Positions 25,455 to 34,229 of a stretch of DNA of 64,000 nt are shown here, piece after piece. The position numbers and the translations under genes were made by a program. The notes below the pieces were generated by a model. It had not been told where the DNA came from. It searched no databases and saw only the letters and a program-made list of their open reading frames with translations. This stretch comes from Neisseria uirgultaei (lineage in GTDB: Bacteria > Pseudomonadota > Gammaproteobacteria > Burkholderiales > Neisseriaceae), in NCBI RefSeq assembly GCF_962719845.1, contig NZ_CAUIYF010000006.1, positions 68,941-132,940 of the forward strand, read 5' to 3'. Numbering within the stretch: position 1 is the first letter of the stretch; each line of letters starts with the position of its first letter.

Positions 25455-27311
25455 TTAATTGTTTTCCCACTCGACATGTTCACTCAAGAAGCCGCCACTT
25501 TGGTGCGCCCAAAGTTTGGCGTACAGGCCTTGTTTCTCGAGCAACTCGGTGTGGCTGCCTTCTTCGATGATGCGGCCTTTGTCCAAGACGATGAGGCGGT
25601 CCATCGCGGCAATGGTGGAGAGGCGGTGTGCGATGGCAATCACGGTTTTGCCTTCCATCATTTTGTCGAGGCTTTCTTGGATGGCGGCTTCGACTTCGGA
25701 GTCGAGCGCACTGGTGGCTTCGTCAAGCAACAGAATCGGCGCGTCTTTAAGCATAACGCGGGCGATGGCGATGCGTTGGCGTTGGCCGCCGGAAAGTTTC
25801 ACGCCGCGTTCGCCGACGTGCGCATCATAGCCGCGTCGGCCTTTGGCATCGCTCAAGTTAGGAATAAAACCGGCGGCCTCGGCACGTTCCGCAGCGGAAA
25901 TCATCTCGGCTTCGGTCGCATCAGGACGGCCGTAGATAATGTTGTCACGGACGGAGCGGTGCAGCAGGGAAGTATCTTGCGTTACCAAACCGATTTGGGC
26001 ACGCAGGCTTTCTTGGGTAACGCTGTCCACGGTTTGTCCGTCGATCGAAATCGTGCCGCTTTGCGGTTCGTAAAAGCGCAGGAGCAGGTTGACAATGGTG
26101 GATTTGCCCGCGCCGCTGCGGCCGATCAAGCCGACTTTTTCGCCGGGCTTGATGTTCAGATTAAAGCCGTTGAGGAGCGGTTTGCCTGCTTCGTAGGAAA
26201 AATCGACGTGATCAAACTTGATTTCGCCTCGGGTAACTTTCAGCGGCAGGGCGTGCGGTTTGTCGAGGATGGTGTGGGGTTTGGACAGGGTCGCCATGCC
26301 GTCGTTGACGGTACCGATGTTTTCAAACAATCGGGCAGACTCCCACATGATGTATTGCGACAAACCGTTCACACGCAATGCCATGGCCGTGGCCGTAGCT
26401 ACCGCGCCTACGCCGACTTGGCCGTGATACCAAAGCCAAATGCCCAAGGCGGTCGTACCGACGGTCAGCGAGCTGTTGACGATAAAGCTGCAGGTGTGCA
26501 GCAGCGTAGCCAACCGCATTTGGGCATGGACGGTCACCATAAACTCTTCCATCGACTGCTTGGCATAAGCGGCCTCGCGTGCGCCGTGGGAGAAAAGTTT
26601 GACGGTGGCGATATTGGAGTAGGCGTCGGTAATGCGGCCGGTCATCAGCGAACGCGCATCCGCCTGACGCGCTGCGGTTTTGCCGAGCTTGGGAATCAGG
26701 AAACGCATAATCAGGGCGAATCCAATCATCCAGCCGATAAAGGGCAGCAGCAGCCAGCCGTCGAACGAAATCAGAATCACGCCGGAAGTAATGAAATACA
26801 CCAGCACATACACGACCATGTCGGCAACCGTCATCACCACGTCGCGCAACGCCAGCGCGGTCTGCATGACTTTGGCGGACACGCGTCCTGCAAATTCGTC
26901 CTGATAGAAGCCGAGGCTCTGTCCCAGCATCAGGCGGTGGAAATTCCAGCGCAGGCGCATGGGGAACACGCCTTGCAGGGTTTGCAGGCGCACGTTGGAC
27001 GCGAGGAAGGTCCAGAGGGCGAAAAACACCATCATCGCCGCCATCGCCGTCAACGCCCAGCCTTTTTCGGCAAACAGGGTCGCGGGCGTGTATTTGCCGA
27101 GCCAGTCCACGACTTTGCCCATAAATTGAAACAGTAGGGCTTCCATGATGCCGATGCCTGCGGTAAATGCCGCCAAAACAGCAATCCATTTGCGCAAACC
27201 CCTGATGTTGCTCCAGATAAACCGCCACAGTCCTTTTTCAGGCGTTTTCGGGGCGGCTTCGGGATAGGGATCGATTCGGGATTCGAACCAAGAAAATATT
27301 TTGTTCAACAT
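25455..27311 (-). CDS. ABC exporter, fused permease and ATPase
   Basis: 618 residues: an N-terminal six-helix type I exporter domain (about 40-340) and a C-terminal ATPase with Walker A GRSGAGKST, signature LSGGQRQRIAIARV, Walker B ILLLDEATSALD and the H-loop AHRLSTI. Works as a dimer; it resembles MsbA-like or multidrug half-transporters, but the substrate cannot be read from sequence. The ATG at 27311 (MLNKIFSWF) matches family N-termini; in-frame codons run further upstream through a DUS (27347), with weak support. Confidence 0.85.
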   Translation of the reverse strand: MLNKIFSWFESRIDPYPEAAPKTPEKGLWRFIWSNIRGLRKWIAVLAAFTAGIGIMEALLFQFMGKVVDWLGKYTPATLFAEKGWALTAMAAMMVFFALWTFLASNVRLQTLQGVFPMRLRWNFHRLMLGQSLGFYQDEFAGRVSAKVMQTALALRDVVMTVADMVVYVLVYFITSGVILISFDGWLLLPFIGWMIGFALIMRFLIPKLGKTAARQADARSLMTGRITDAYSNIATVKLFSHGAREAAYAKQSMEEFMVTVHAQMRLATLLHTCSFIVNSSLTVGTTALGIWLWYHGQVGVGAVATATAMALRVNGLSQYIMWESARLFENIGTVNDGMATLSKPHTILDKPHALPLKVTRGEIKFDHVDFSYEAGKPLLNGFNLNIKPGEKVGLIGRSGAGKSTIVNLLLRFYEPQSGTISIDGQTVDSVTQESLRAQIGLVTQDTSLLHRSVRDNIIYGRPDATEAEMISAAERAEAAGFIPNLSDAKGRRGYDAHVGERGVKLSGGQRQRIAIARVMLKDAPILLLDEATSALDSEVEAAIQESLDKMMEGKTVIAIAHRLSTIAAMDRLIVLDKGRIIEEGSHTELLEKQGLYAKLWAHQSGGFLSEHVEWENN

Positions 27312-27334
27312 TGTTTTCGATTTCGGTAAAACAG

Positions 27335-27368
27335 TTTCAGACGGCATCAAACACAATGCCGTCTGAAA
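27335..27368. terminator. DUS inverted pair between ruvA and the ABC exporter
   Basis: TTTCAGACGGCAT (27335-27347) faces ATGCCGTCTGAAA (27356-27368), downstream of ruvA and upstream of the ABC exporter start. Confidence 0.6.
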
Positions 27369-27473
27369 GGAAGGACAATAACGCCATTTTACGGGAAAAG
27401 CCGTCGGGAAGACAGCGCGGGGCGGAAACGCAGGGTTTCGGCAGGGCAAACGCCGCGCCGCTTTCAGACGGCA

Positions 27474-28058
27474 TTATTTCAGCAGGTTTTTCAAAGCAAG
27501 GCGCACGCCTTCGCCCACGTCCGTCCCCTTCGGAACGCCTTTGACCGCCGCTTTTGCTTCGCGTTCGCTGTAACCCAGCGCAAGCAGCGTGCTGACGATG
27601 TCTTCCGTTTCGTCGGTGGCAGGTGCGGCGGCAAACAGCCCGTCCGTTACCGTATGCGCGACCAGCTTGCCGCGCAGTTCCAAGACCATGCGTTCGGCGG
27701 TTTTTTTGCCGATTCCTGGAGCGGAGGAGAGGCGTTTGACATCTTCTTCTGCAACCGCCCGCGCCAGCTCGTCTGCCGTCATCGCCGACAAAATGCCCAA
27801 AGCGGTTTTTGCCCCGATGCCGCTGACCTTGATTAGTTGGCGGAATGTTTTGCGCTCTTCCGCAGTGGCAAAACCGAAGAGCAGGTGTGCGTCCTCACGG
27901 ACGACGAGTTGGGTGAAAACCTGTACGGTTTCGCCCAATGGTGGCAGGTTGTAGAAGGTCTGCATGGATACGTCGGCTTCGTAGCCTACGCCGTTGACAT
28001 CGATGACGATTTGCGGAGGTTTTTTTTCAACCAGTTTGCCGGTCAGTCTGCTGATCAT
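27474..28058 (-). CDS. ruvA: Holliday junction helicase subunit RuvA
   Basis: 194 residues. The N-terminal OB domain (MISRLTGKLVEKKPP) and the paired helix-hairpin-helix motifs (VSGIGAKTALGIL and APGIGKKTAERMVLEL) bind Holliday junctions and load RuvB. The C-terminal domain III contacts RuvB. The ATG at 28058 gives the family length. ruvB and ruvC are not adjacent. Confidence 0.95.
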   Translation of the reverse strand: MISRLTGKLVEKKPPQIVIDVNGVGYEADVSMQTFYNLPPLGETVQVFTQLVVREDAHLLFGFATAEERKTFRQLIKVSGIGAKTALGILSAMTADELARAVAEEDVKRLSSAPGIGKKTAERMVLELRGKLVAHTVTDGLFAAAPATDETEDIVSTLLALGYSEREAKAAVKGVPKGTDVGEGVRLALKNLLK

Positions 28059-28088
28059 GTGTGCCGAATCCTGAATGTCGGGTGCAAA

Positions 28089-28123
28089 ATGCCGTCTGAA
28101 ACCGGTTCGGGCTTCAGACGGCA
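28089..28123 (-). terminator. DUS hairpin downstream of the PepSY gene
   Basis: ATGCCGTCTGAA (28089-28100) faces TTCAGACGGCA (28113-28123) between the PepSY gene and ruvA. Confidence 0.6.
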
Positions 28124-28138
28124 CGGATTGTATCAAAT

Positions 28139-28465
28139 TCAGTCGTCGCGGCGGGAGGAAATCACGCGGCCGGTGCGGGCATCGACAACGACTTTGTATT
28201 CCTGTCCGTTTTTGACGATTTCGACATCATAGTGCGGACGGCCGTCGTCATGTTCGAGATCGATGTCGGTAACACGTCCGCCGACGCGTGCCAACGCTGC
28301 TTTTTCGGCTTGGGCGCGGCTGATGATTTTGTCTTGTTTGTTGTGTTGGTGTGCGGCGTGTCCATGGTCGTCATCGCCGTGTCCGTCGTGGTGGGCGAGT
28401 GCGGGGGCGGAAATGCCCAGCAGTGCGGTTGCGGCGGCGGTCAAGAGAAGGCGTTTGAAGTTCAT
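28139..28465 (-). CDS. Exported PepSY domain protein with His-rich linker
   Basis: 108 residues: a signal peptide (cleavage after ALA near residue 24), a His/Asp-rich segment (HHDGHGDDDHGH) that may bind metal, then a PepSY domain (IISRAQAEKAALARVGGRVTD ... YKVVVDARTGRVIS, given in parts). PepSY domains are typically periplasmic inhibitors of peptidases or accessory modules. AGGAG precedes the ATG at 28465. It follows the RlpA-like gene on the same strand after 53 bases. Confidence 0.8.
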   Translation of the reverse strand: MNFKRLLLTAAATALLGISAPALAHHDGHGDDDHGHAAHQHNKQDKIISRAQAEKAALARVGGRVTDIDLEHDDGRPHYDVEIVKNGQEYKVVVDARTGRVISSRRDD

Positions 28466-28518
28466 GTTTTGCTCCTGCGAAGTATCTGGTGGTGTTTGAA
28501 GGACGTAAAGGCGGGACA

Positions 28519-29238
28519 TCAACCGGCAGTCAATGCCGTCTGAATCATACCGCGCGCCTGAGCTTCGGCTTCGGCGGCACGTTCCTGCGAGGCAAACGGC
28601 CCCATTTTGACGACATATTCGTAACGGCGTTTTTCAACCGATAGGTTCGGGTTTGATGCCGATGAAGCCAGGTTTTGGGCGGCTTGGTTCAGATAGGCTT
28701 GTGCTTCGTGTTCCGTACCGAAAGATTTCAAGTCGATAAAGATGTCTTTGTTTTCGGCAACCGGTGCGGATTTGCCCGGGACGATTTGTTCGATTTTGAC
28801 ATGTGCCGTACCTTGGCTGACAAAGCCCAATTGTTGGGCCGCCGCTTTGGATACGTCGATGATGCGGTTGCTGTGGAAGGGACCGCGGTCGTTGATGCGG
28901 ACGACAACGCTTTTGCCGTTTTTGGTATTGGTTACGCGCACATAGCTGGGGATGGGCAGGGTTTTGTGGGCGGCGGTAAAGGCGTTCATATCGTAGCGGT
29001 CCCCGCCGGAAGTTTTGCGCCCGTGAAACCTGCCGCCATACCATGAGGCGTTGCCGGTTTGCGTGAACTCGGCAACTTGGTTTATCGGCGTGTAGCGTTT
29101 TCCGGCGACTTTGTAGCTGCGGTTGGCGGAGGCGTGCAGTTTTTCTGCCCTGACCACTGCGTCGGCGGATGCCGTCTGAAAGGAATGTATGCCGAATGCG
29201 GCGGTGAGGAGGAAAAGGGTTTTTCGGGTTAAAGTCAA
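28519..29238 (-). CDS. rlpA: RlpA-like septal lytic transglycosylase
   Basis: 239 residues: signal peptide, a double-psi beta-barrel (GNASWYGGRFHGRKTSGG, ending RINDRGPF ... IIDVSKAAA) and a C-terminal SPOR domain (YVVKMGPFASQERAAEA) that targets denuded septal peptidoglycan. RlpA of Pseudomonas is a lytic transglycosylase. No lipobox cysteine is visible, so unlike the rare lipoprotein it is named after, this one looks soluble and periplasmic. A DUS encodes part of the signal peptide (FQTAS). Confidence 0.87.
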   Translation of the reverse strand: MTLTRKTLFLLTAAFGIHSFQTASADAVVRAEKLHASANRSYKVAGKRYTPINQVAEFTQTGNASWYGGRFHGRKTSGGDRYDMNAFTAAHKTLPIPSYVRVTNTKNGKSVVVRINDRGPFHSNRIIDVSKAAAQQLGFVSQGTAHVKIEQIVPGKSAPVAENKDIFIDLKSFGTEHEAQAYLNQAAQNLASSASNPNLSVEKRRYEYVVKMGPFASQERAAEAEAQARGMIQTALTAG

Positions 29239-29311
29239 AACGTGTTCCGTTCTTGAGTTGAAGACGAATGGGCATCGTATCCGGACGGTTTTTCAGACGG
29301 CAAGGCCGCCG

Positions 29312-29776
29312 TCAAACGCCGCCTGCGTAACCGTGTTGCCGCCACGCTTCAAAGAGAATCACGGCGACGGTGTTGGAAAGGTTCATACTCCGGCTGCCGG
29401 GCTGCATCGGCAGGCGGATTTTTTGCGCGGCGGGCAGGCTGTCGAGAATGTCGGCAGGCAGCCCGCGCGTTTCCGGCCCGAACAGTAAAACATCGCCTTT
29501 TTGAAACGCGGTTTCATCGGGGCGCGCCGTGCCTTTGGTGGTCAGGGCGAAAATGCGCCTGCCTGCGAGTGCCTTGAGGCAGTCGTCGAAGTTTTCGTGC
29601 ACCGTCAGGCTGGCGAACTCGTGGTAGTCGAGTCCGGCGCGTTTCATTTTGGCGGAATCCAATGGGAAACCGAGCGGCTTGATCAGGTGCAAATCCGCGC
29701 CGGTATTGGCGCACAGGCGGATGATGTTGCCCGTGTTCGGGGGGATTTCCGGTTGGTATAAAACGATGGTAAACAT
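29312..29776 (-). CDS. trmL: tRNA (cytidine/uridine-34-2'-O)-methyltransferase
   Basis: 154-residue minimal SPOUT (trefoil-knot) methyltransferase that 2'-O-methylates the wobble base of certain leucine tRNAs. Motifs include YQPEIPPNTGNIIRLCANTG at the N-terminus, then LLFGPETRGLP and the knot LPMQPGSRSMNLSNTVAV. The ATG at 29776 is preferred to one 9 bases upstream, as the usual family start is MFTIVL. Confidence 0.92.
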   Translation of the reverse strand: MFTIVLYQPEIPPNTGNIIRLCANTGADLHLIKPLGFPLDSAKMKRAGLDYHEFASLTVHENFDDCLKALAGRRIFALTTKGTARPDETAFQKGDVLLFGPETRGLPADILDSLPAAQKIRLPMQPGSRSMNLSNTVAVILFEAWRQHGYAGGV

Positions 29777-29840
29777 AAATATCAATCACTTATAGGCGCG
29801 TAACCTTGCCACAAGGCGGCATAGGTGTCAAAAAATTTAG

Positions 29841-30566
29841 TTATTTTTTCATTGGCGTGCGTGCCAGCGTCCAGCAGCAGATTCGGTTTGCACCCGATTT
29901 TTTCAGCATTTTTGCCAGTTCGTTCAGTGTCGCGCCGGTGGTAAAGACATCGTCGATTAACAAAATATTACAGCCTTTCGGCAGCGGTTCGCGGATTTCA
30001 AAGGCGTTTTTGATGTTTTTCAGTCGGTCGCTGCCTTTGAGCGTGCTTTGCGGCGGACGGTGGTGTCGGAATACGGTGTGTCGGGGCAGTGTGCGCCAAC
30101 CGTAGCGTTGCGCCAGCAGCCCGACGATGCTTTCACTTTGGTTGAAGCCGCGTTGCAGCAGCCGCTCCCTGCTTAGCGGAACGGGCAGGACGAAATCGAA
30201 ACATTCGTCTGAAAGCCGGTCGGGCGGATTCTGCATCATCAGGTCTGCCAGCGGCTGCACCATGCCCAAATCAGCCAAGTGCTTCAGCGCGCGTATCATG
30301 TTGCTGACGGGCGGTTCGTAATGCAGCGAGGCCCACATCCGGTCGAATGAGGGCAGTTTTTTCTGACAGCCGCCGCATACCGCGCCGCCTTGGATGTGTC
30401 TGAAACACAGGGGGCAACTGTTTGCCGCGTCGGTGCGGAAACTTGCCAAATCGGTATTGCAGCCGGCGCAGATGCCGTCTGAAACGTCTGATGAATCGTG
30501 GCATAATACGCAGTGTCTGACTGCGGCCGCGTCTGCGATGCGCCGCCAACAAGAGAGAAAATTCAT
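29841..30566 (-). CDS. comF: ComF family phosphoribosyltransferase-like protein
   Basis: 241 residues: four-cysteine zinc-finger-like pairs at the N-terminus (CVLC, CAGC, CPLC, CGGC) and a C-terminal phosphoribosyltransferase fold with the PRPP-binding motif ILLIDDVFTTGATL. ComF is needed for DNA transformation in several naturally competent bacteria, fitting a DUS-bearing genome. The start CAT (30564-30566) shares bases with the divergent bioH ATG (30565-30567). A start at 30581 is also possible. Confidence 0.88.
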   Translation of the reverse strand: MNFLSCWRRIADAAAVRHCVLCHDSSDVSDGICAGCNTDLASFRTDAANSCPLCFRHIQGGAVCGGCQKKLPSFDRMWASLHYEPPVSNMIRALKHLADLGMVQPLADLMMQNPPDRLSDECFDFVLPVPLSRERLLQRGFNQSESIVGLLAQRYGWRTLPRHTVFRHHRPPQSTLKGSDRLKNIKNAFEIREPLPKGCNILLIDDVFTTGATLNELAKMLKKSGANRICCWTLARTPMKK

Positions 30567-31308
30567 GCCTGATGCTGCCAAAAAAGTTTACCTGATACAC
30601 GGGTGGGGGGCGAACCGCCATGTGTTCGACGACCTGATGCCCCGTCTGCCTGCGGAATGGGCGGTGTGCGCGCCCGATTTGCCCGGACACGGGGACGCGC
30701 CCTTTGTGCAACCCTTCGATATTGAGGCAGCCGCCGACGCTGTTGCCGCACAAATCGATACGCCGGCCGACATTCTCGGCTGGTCGCTCGGCGGATTGGT
30801 TGCGCTGTATCTGGCGGCCCGCCATCCCGACAAAGTCCGTTCGCTCTGCCTGACGGCGAGTTTCGCGCGGCTGACGGCTGACGAAGACTATCCCGAAGGG
30901 CTTGCAGCGCCTGCATTGGGCAAAATGGTCGGTGCGTTCCGTTCGGATTATGCCAAACATATCAAACAGTTTCTACAATTGCAGCTTTTGCATACGCATG
31001 ATGCGGACGGAATCATAGGCAGGATTCTGCCCGATTTGGCACGGTGCGGCACGCCCTCCGCCCTGCAGGAAGCTTTGGACGCGGCGGAAAGGGCGGATGC
31101 GCGGCATTTGTTGGACAAGATAGATGTTCCGGTACTGCTGGTGTTCGGCGGCAAAGACGCGATTACGCCGACGCGCATGGGTGAATATCTGCACCGACGT
31201 TTGAAGGGCAGCAGGTTGGTTGTGATGGAAAAGGCGGCGCATGCGCCGTTTTTGAGCCATGCGGAAGCGTTTGCCGCGCTGTACCGCGATTTTGCCGAAG
31301 GGGTTTGA
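30565..31308 (+). CDS. bioH: Pimeloyl-ACP methyl ester carboxylesterase
   Basis: 247-residue alpha/beta hydrolase with Ser74 in GWSLGG, Asp198 in FGGKDAITP and His226 in AAHAPF as the predicted triad. BioH removes the methyl ester added by BioC, releasing pimeloyl-ACP for biotin synthesis. The bioC gene follows after one base, supporting this over a generic esterase. A GAGAG precedes the ATG. Confidence 0.92.
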   Translation: MPDAAKKVYLIHGWGANRHVFDDLMPRLPAEWAVCAPDLPGHGDAPFVQPFDIEAAADAVAAQIDTPADILGWSLGGLVALYLAARHPDKVRSLCLTASFARLTADEDYPEGLAAPALGKMVGAFRSDYAKHIKQFLQLQLLHTHDADGIIGRILPDLARCGTPSALQEALDAAERADARHLLDKIDVPVLLVFGGKDAITPTRMGEYLHRRLKGSRLVVMEKAAHAPFLSHAEAFAALYRDFAEGV

Positions 31309-31309
31309 G

Positions 31310-32143
31310 ATGAACCATCAGGACGCACGCTGGCAGGTTCACCGCCATCTTGCCGAACATACCGACCAACGGCTGACACTCGTCCGCAATGCGCCCAAGC
31401 ATATCCTGCTTGCCGGGGCGGATGCGGACATCAGCCGCAGCCTGCTGGCGAAACGCTATCCGCAGGCGGTGTTTGAAGAATACGATTCCCGTGCAGATTT
31501 TTTGGCGGCGGCGGCCGCCGCGCGCAAGGGCGGTTTTTGGCAAAGGTTTACGGGTAAGGGCGTGGTGCAACACTGCCAATCCCCGACCGCGCCGCTGCCC
31601 GAAGCGTGTGCCGATATGTTGTGGTCGAATCTCGGACTGTTGGCGGCGGAACAAATCCTTCCCGTGCTGCAAAATTGGGCGCGCGCGCTGAAGACGGACG
31701 GGCTGCTTTTTTTTACCTGCTTCGGGCGCGATACCTTGGCGGAACTGAAATGCCGTCTGAAAGAAAACGGTATTGAGAACCGCAGCGTGATGTTTCCCGA
31801 TATGCACGACTTGGGCGATATGCTCGCCGAAAACGGCTTTTACGACCCCGTTACCGATACGGCGAAGCTGGTGTTGGATTACAAAAAGGCGGAAACGTTT
31901 TGGGCGGATATGGACACGCTGGGCGTTTGGCGGGCGATGTCGTGGAATGATGAAAACGCCGCACGTTCGTGTGTCGGGGCGATATTTGAACGGGAAGGCG
32001 GTTTGAGTATTACGCTGGAAACAGTGTACGGACACGCCGTTAAAAAACTGATGCTGCCGCAAGGGGAGAACGTGGTGCAGTTTTTTCCGAAGAATGGCTT
32101 AACTAATCCATCAGTAAAAGAAGGGATAAGGGTAAATAAATGA
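31310..32143 (+). CDS. bioC: Malonyl-ACP O-methyltransferase
   Basis: 277 residues. It resembles BioC, which methylates malonyl-ACP so that fatty acid synthesis can build the pimelate moiety of biotin. Recognisable are WSNLGLL in the SAM domain, FFTCFGRDTLAELK and FPDMHDLGDMLAENGF. The glycine-rich SAM motif I (HILLAGADAD) is degenerate compared with typical BioC, a caution about activity. The ATG follows the bioH TGA by one base; the gene overlaps the next ORF by ATGA. The last about 10 residues drift into AT-rich sequence. Confidence 0.85.
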   Translation: MNHQDARWQVHRHLAEHTDQRLTLVRNAPKHILLAGADADISRSLLAKRYPQAVFEEYDSRADFLAAAAAARKGGFWQRFTGKGVVQHCQSPTAPLPEACADMLWSNLGLLAAEQILPVLQNWARALKTDGLLFFTCFGRDTLAELKCRLKENGIENRSVMFPDMHDLGDMLAENGFYDPVTDTAKLVLDYKKAETFWADMDTLGVWRAMSWNDENAARSCVGAIFEREGGLSITLETVYGHAVKKLMLPQGENVVQFFPKNGLTNPSVKEGIRVNK

Positions 32144-32565
32144 ATGAGTTAAATGGAAGGATTTTATCAGTAAAGGGGCTTTTCTTCATATATGACGAAA
32201 CGGATCTTGATATTGATGTCCAACGTCCCGATGAAATACAGTTTGATTTGGAAGGGATCCCTGTTTTATTTAAATGTAATGGCAGCGAACCGAATCTGTC
32301 TTATGAAATCAACAAGGAAGCTGAAAACGTATCTTTAGGTAGTTATGGAGAGCTTAAAATATTCGATTTAACCGATTTTGATTTTTTTGGTTTCCTTAAA
32401 GATGAAGACCTATTGGAAATGAGAAAACTATATCTTGATGATGATGAAATCGGGTTTCGGCTAATTTTTTCCCAATCAGTGTTGAATATGATTAATTGGG
32501 GAGATGAATTTTTTTTGTTTAAAAACTTACCCGAATTTTTAATAAATGAAAATCTCCATGAATAA
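32140..32565 (+). CDS. Acidic AT-rich orphan protein
   Basis: 141 residues, strongly acidic and hydrophobic, with no signal peptide or clear membrane helix. Its ATG overlaps the bioC TGA (ATGA), so it should be translated with bioC. AT-rich composition contrasts sharply with bioH/bioC, suggesting acquisition. Not recognised. Size, acidity and codon bias resemble orphan immunity proteins, but no toxin is adjacent, so this is weak inference. Confidence 0.55.
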   Translation: MNELNGRILSVKGLFFIYDETDLDIDVQRPDEIQFDLEGIPVLFKCNGSEPNLSYEINKEAENVSLGSYGELKIFDLTDFDFFGFLKDEDLLEMRKLYLDDDEIGFRLIFSQSVLNMINWGDEFFLFKNLPEFLINENLHE

Positions 32566-32601
32566 AAATTTAGGGGCTGTACTAGATAAGATGATGTGCA
32601 G

Positions 32602-32649
32602 ATGCCGTCTGAAGCCGTCTGAAGCCGTTTCCAGGTTTCAGACGGCATC
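32602..32649. terminator. Tandem DUS plus inverted DUS hairpin
   Basis: Two direct DUS copies abut (32602-32613 and 32614-32623), followed by an inverted copy at 32638-32649. Either direct copy can pair with the inverted one, giving alternative hairpins after the acidic ORF. Confidence 0.65.
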
Positions 32650-32685
32650 TGTCTGTGAAAACCGACAGAAATAAAGGAAATGCCG

Positions 32686-34182
32686 ATGTATGCCGATGCC
32701 GGAGACGTATATTGCGTCTATAACTTCAGACTGAAGCAGTACACTGCCTGCCAGGTTACCCGAGTTGAAGAACACGGTGGCAAAAAAACACATGCGACCC
32801 TGCTGGCTTTGGACTGGCAGGGCAACAAACCGCTTGGGGCGGCGGAACTGGCGGATTTGAAACCGCTTTACAAAGACTTTATGTATTGGGAACGCGGTCT
32901 GCACATGTATAAGGCAAGTGCCGTCGTGCCGACGGGATATGTACGGGTTGGGAATACCGCGCCGCTGGTTGGCGAAGACACGCAGCAGTATGCCTCTTTT
33001 TGGGGCGACGGCTACGACGTGTACCGTCAGTTGAGATGGCAGCAGATACCCGAAAAACAGAGAAAGGCATTCAAAAAAGCCGCCAAAAGCAAAAAGACCG
33101 TGATGTTTTCCGGACGGGAATACGGCATATCCAAACAGAATTTGAGCGATGTTTGGGACGATTTTGAAGACGCGATGGAACTGAAGGCGTTTCCCTGCCT
33201 GTCTTCGCTGTTTCTGACCAAATGGCATAAAAATCTATATGAATATCTGGAGAAATATCCGTTTATCACCCAATTGTGTCTGGAAAACCACGGTCAGACC
33301 GTGCTGGATTTCAGCAATACGCGCATAACCAACCTTTCTGTCGATATGACCGGCGTGGAGTCGCTTTATCTGAACGAAGGCTTGGACAGCCTGAACCTAA
33401 AAGGCGAAATCAAGGAAAACTGCAAGGTCTGTACCGCCGAAAAGGGCGCGGGTCTGATTTTGGAAGTGGGCAAAAGCGTTCCCAAAGTGCGGGGTTTGGA
33501 AAACCTGACCGCCGTTAACGTCATGGGCATTGCCGATTTCGATATGCAAAACCTGTCGGAAACGTATCCCAAGCTCAAAACCATACGGCTGTGGGGCAAA
33601 CCGGGCAATATCGCCAATTTTTCCGCCGTATCGGGATTTGAGGATTTGGAAGTGTTCACTACCGTAGATTTGTTCGGTTTCGGCGCGGACGACATCCCGC
33701 ATCCCGACCGGCTGCCGAAGCTGCACAGGCTGTGGATGAGCAGCCTGCCCGAAGAGGCGGCGAAGGCAGTGAAGAAACTTTATAAGAAACGGAAGGAAGA
33801 TGGGCTGGACCTGTGGATAGAAAAAGCCCGAAAACCCGAATGGCTGGCGCAAAATTTCGACAACCCTTTCCGCGATTGGGACGGCGCGGAGCATATCCCG
33901 AAAAGCCATGCCAAAAAAGCGGCGGAGCTGTACCGGAAAACCCGTGCCGGCGTGGTCAAACTGCTCGGCAATCCACCTGAAAACATAGGAGAGGAGCTGG
34001 CAGAGGCGGTCAAAGCCTATACCGGAGGTTTCAACAAAATGGACAAAAAACTCTTTATCGACACGGTAGAGCGGGAAGATATTGCCGAGGCGTTGGAAAC
34101 GATATTGAACCTGATACCGGAGGGGTCTTGTGCTGACAAGGAAAAACTGTTTGAAATATTTGATAAAAATAGGAATTTTTAA
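32686..34182 (+). CDS. Large LRR-like cytosolic protein, function unknown
   Basis: About 498 residues, no signal peptide. The N-terminal 100 residues (GDVYCVYNFRLKQYTACQV) form a small beta domain reminiscent of Imm26-type immunity proteins. Residues about 170-360 show irregular leucine-rich repeats (LDFSNTRITNLSVDMTG, VESLYLNEGLDSLNLKG). A helical, Lys/Glu-rich C-terminus follows. The ATG at 32686 is preferred to the in-frame ATG at 32680, which lies only about 2-3 bases after AAAGGAA. Neither domain call is firm; related neisserial proteins carry uninformative database names. Confidence 0.6.
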   Translation: MYADAGDVYCVYNFRLKQYTACQVTRVEEHGGKKTHATLLALDWQGNKPLGAAELADLKPLYKDFMYWERGLHMYKASAVVPTGYVRVGNTAPLVGEDTQQYASFWGDGYDVYRQLRWQQIPEKQRKAFKKAAKSKKTVMFSGREYGISKQNLSDVWDDFEDAMELKAFPCLSSLFLTKWHKNLYEYLEKYPFITQLCLENHGQTVLDFSNTRITNLSVDMTGVESLYLNEGLDSLNLKGEIKENCKVCTAEKGAGLILEVGKSVPKVRGLENLTAVNVMGIADFDMQNLSETYPKLKTIRLWGKPGNIANFSAVSGFEDLEVFTTVDLFGFGADDIPHPDRLPKLHRLWMSSLPEEAAKAVKKLYKKRKEDGLDLWIEKARKPEWLAQNFDNPFRDWDGAEHIPKSHAKKAAELYRKTRAGVVKLLGNPPENIGEELAEAVKAYTGGFNKMDKKLFIDTVEREDIAEALETILNLIPEGSCADKEKLFEIFDKNRNF

Positions 34183-34191
34183 ACAGAGGTA

Positions 34192-34229
34192 ATGCCGTCT
34201 GAAACTTGGTAACGGGCTTCAGACGGCAT
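34192..34229. terminator. Bidirectional DUS terminator overlapping the recQ stop
   Basis: ATGCCGTCTGAA (34192-34203) pairs with TTCAGACGGCAT (34218-34229). The right arm also encodes the last residues and stop codon of recQ (Asn-Ala-Val-stop). Confidence 0.7.

Noticed and set aside
25476..27137. 553-codon open frame on the plus strand
   Set aside because: It is exactly antisense to the ABC exporter, which has all ABC motifs; the plus frame has no recognisable domain and the composition of a codon-bias shadow.
31259..31309. Longer bioC starting inside bioH
   Set aside because: The upstream extension lies in the bioH reading frame region without a ribosome-binding site; the ATG at 31310, one base after the bioH stop, fits the family N-terminus.
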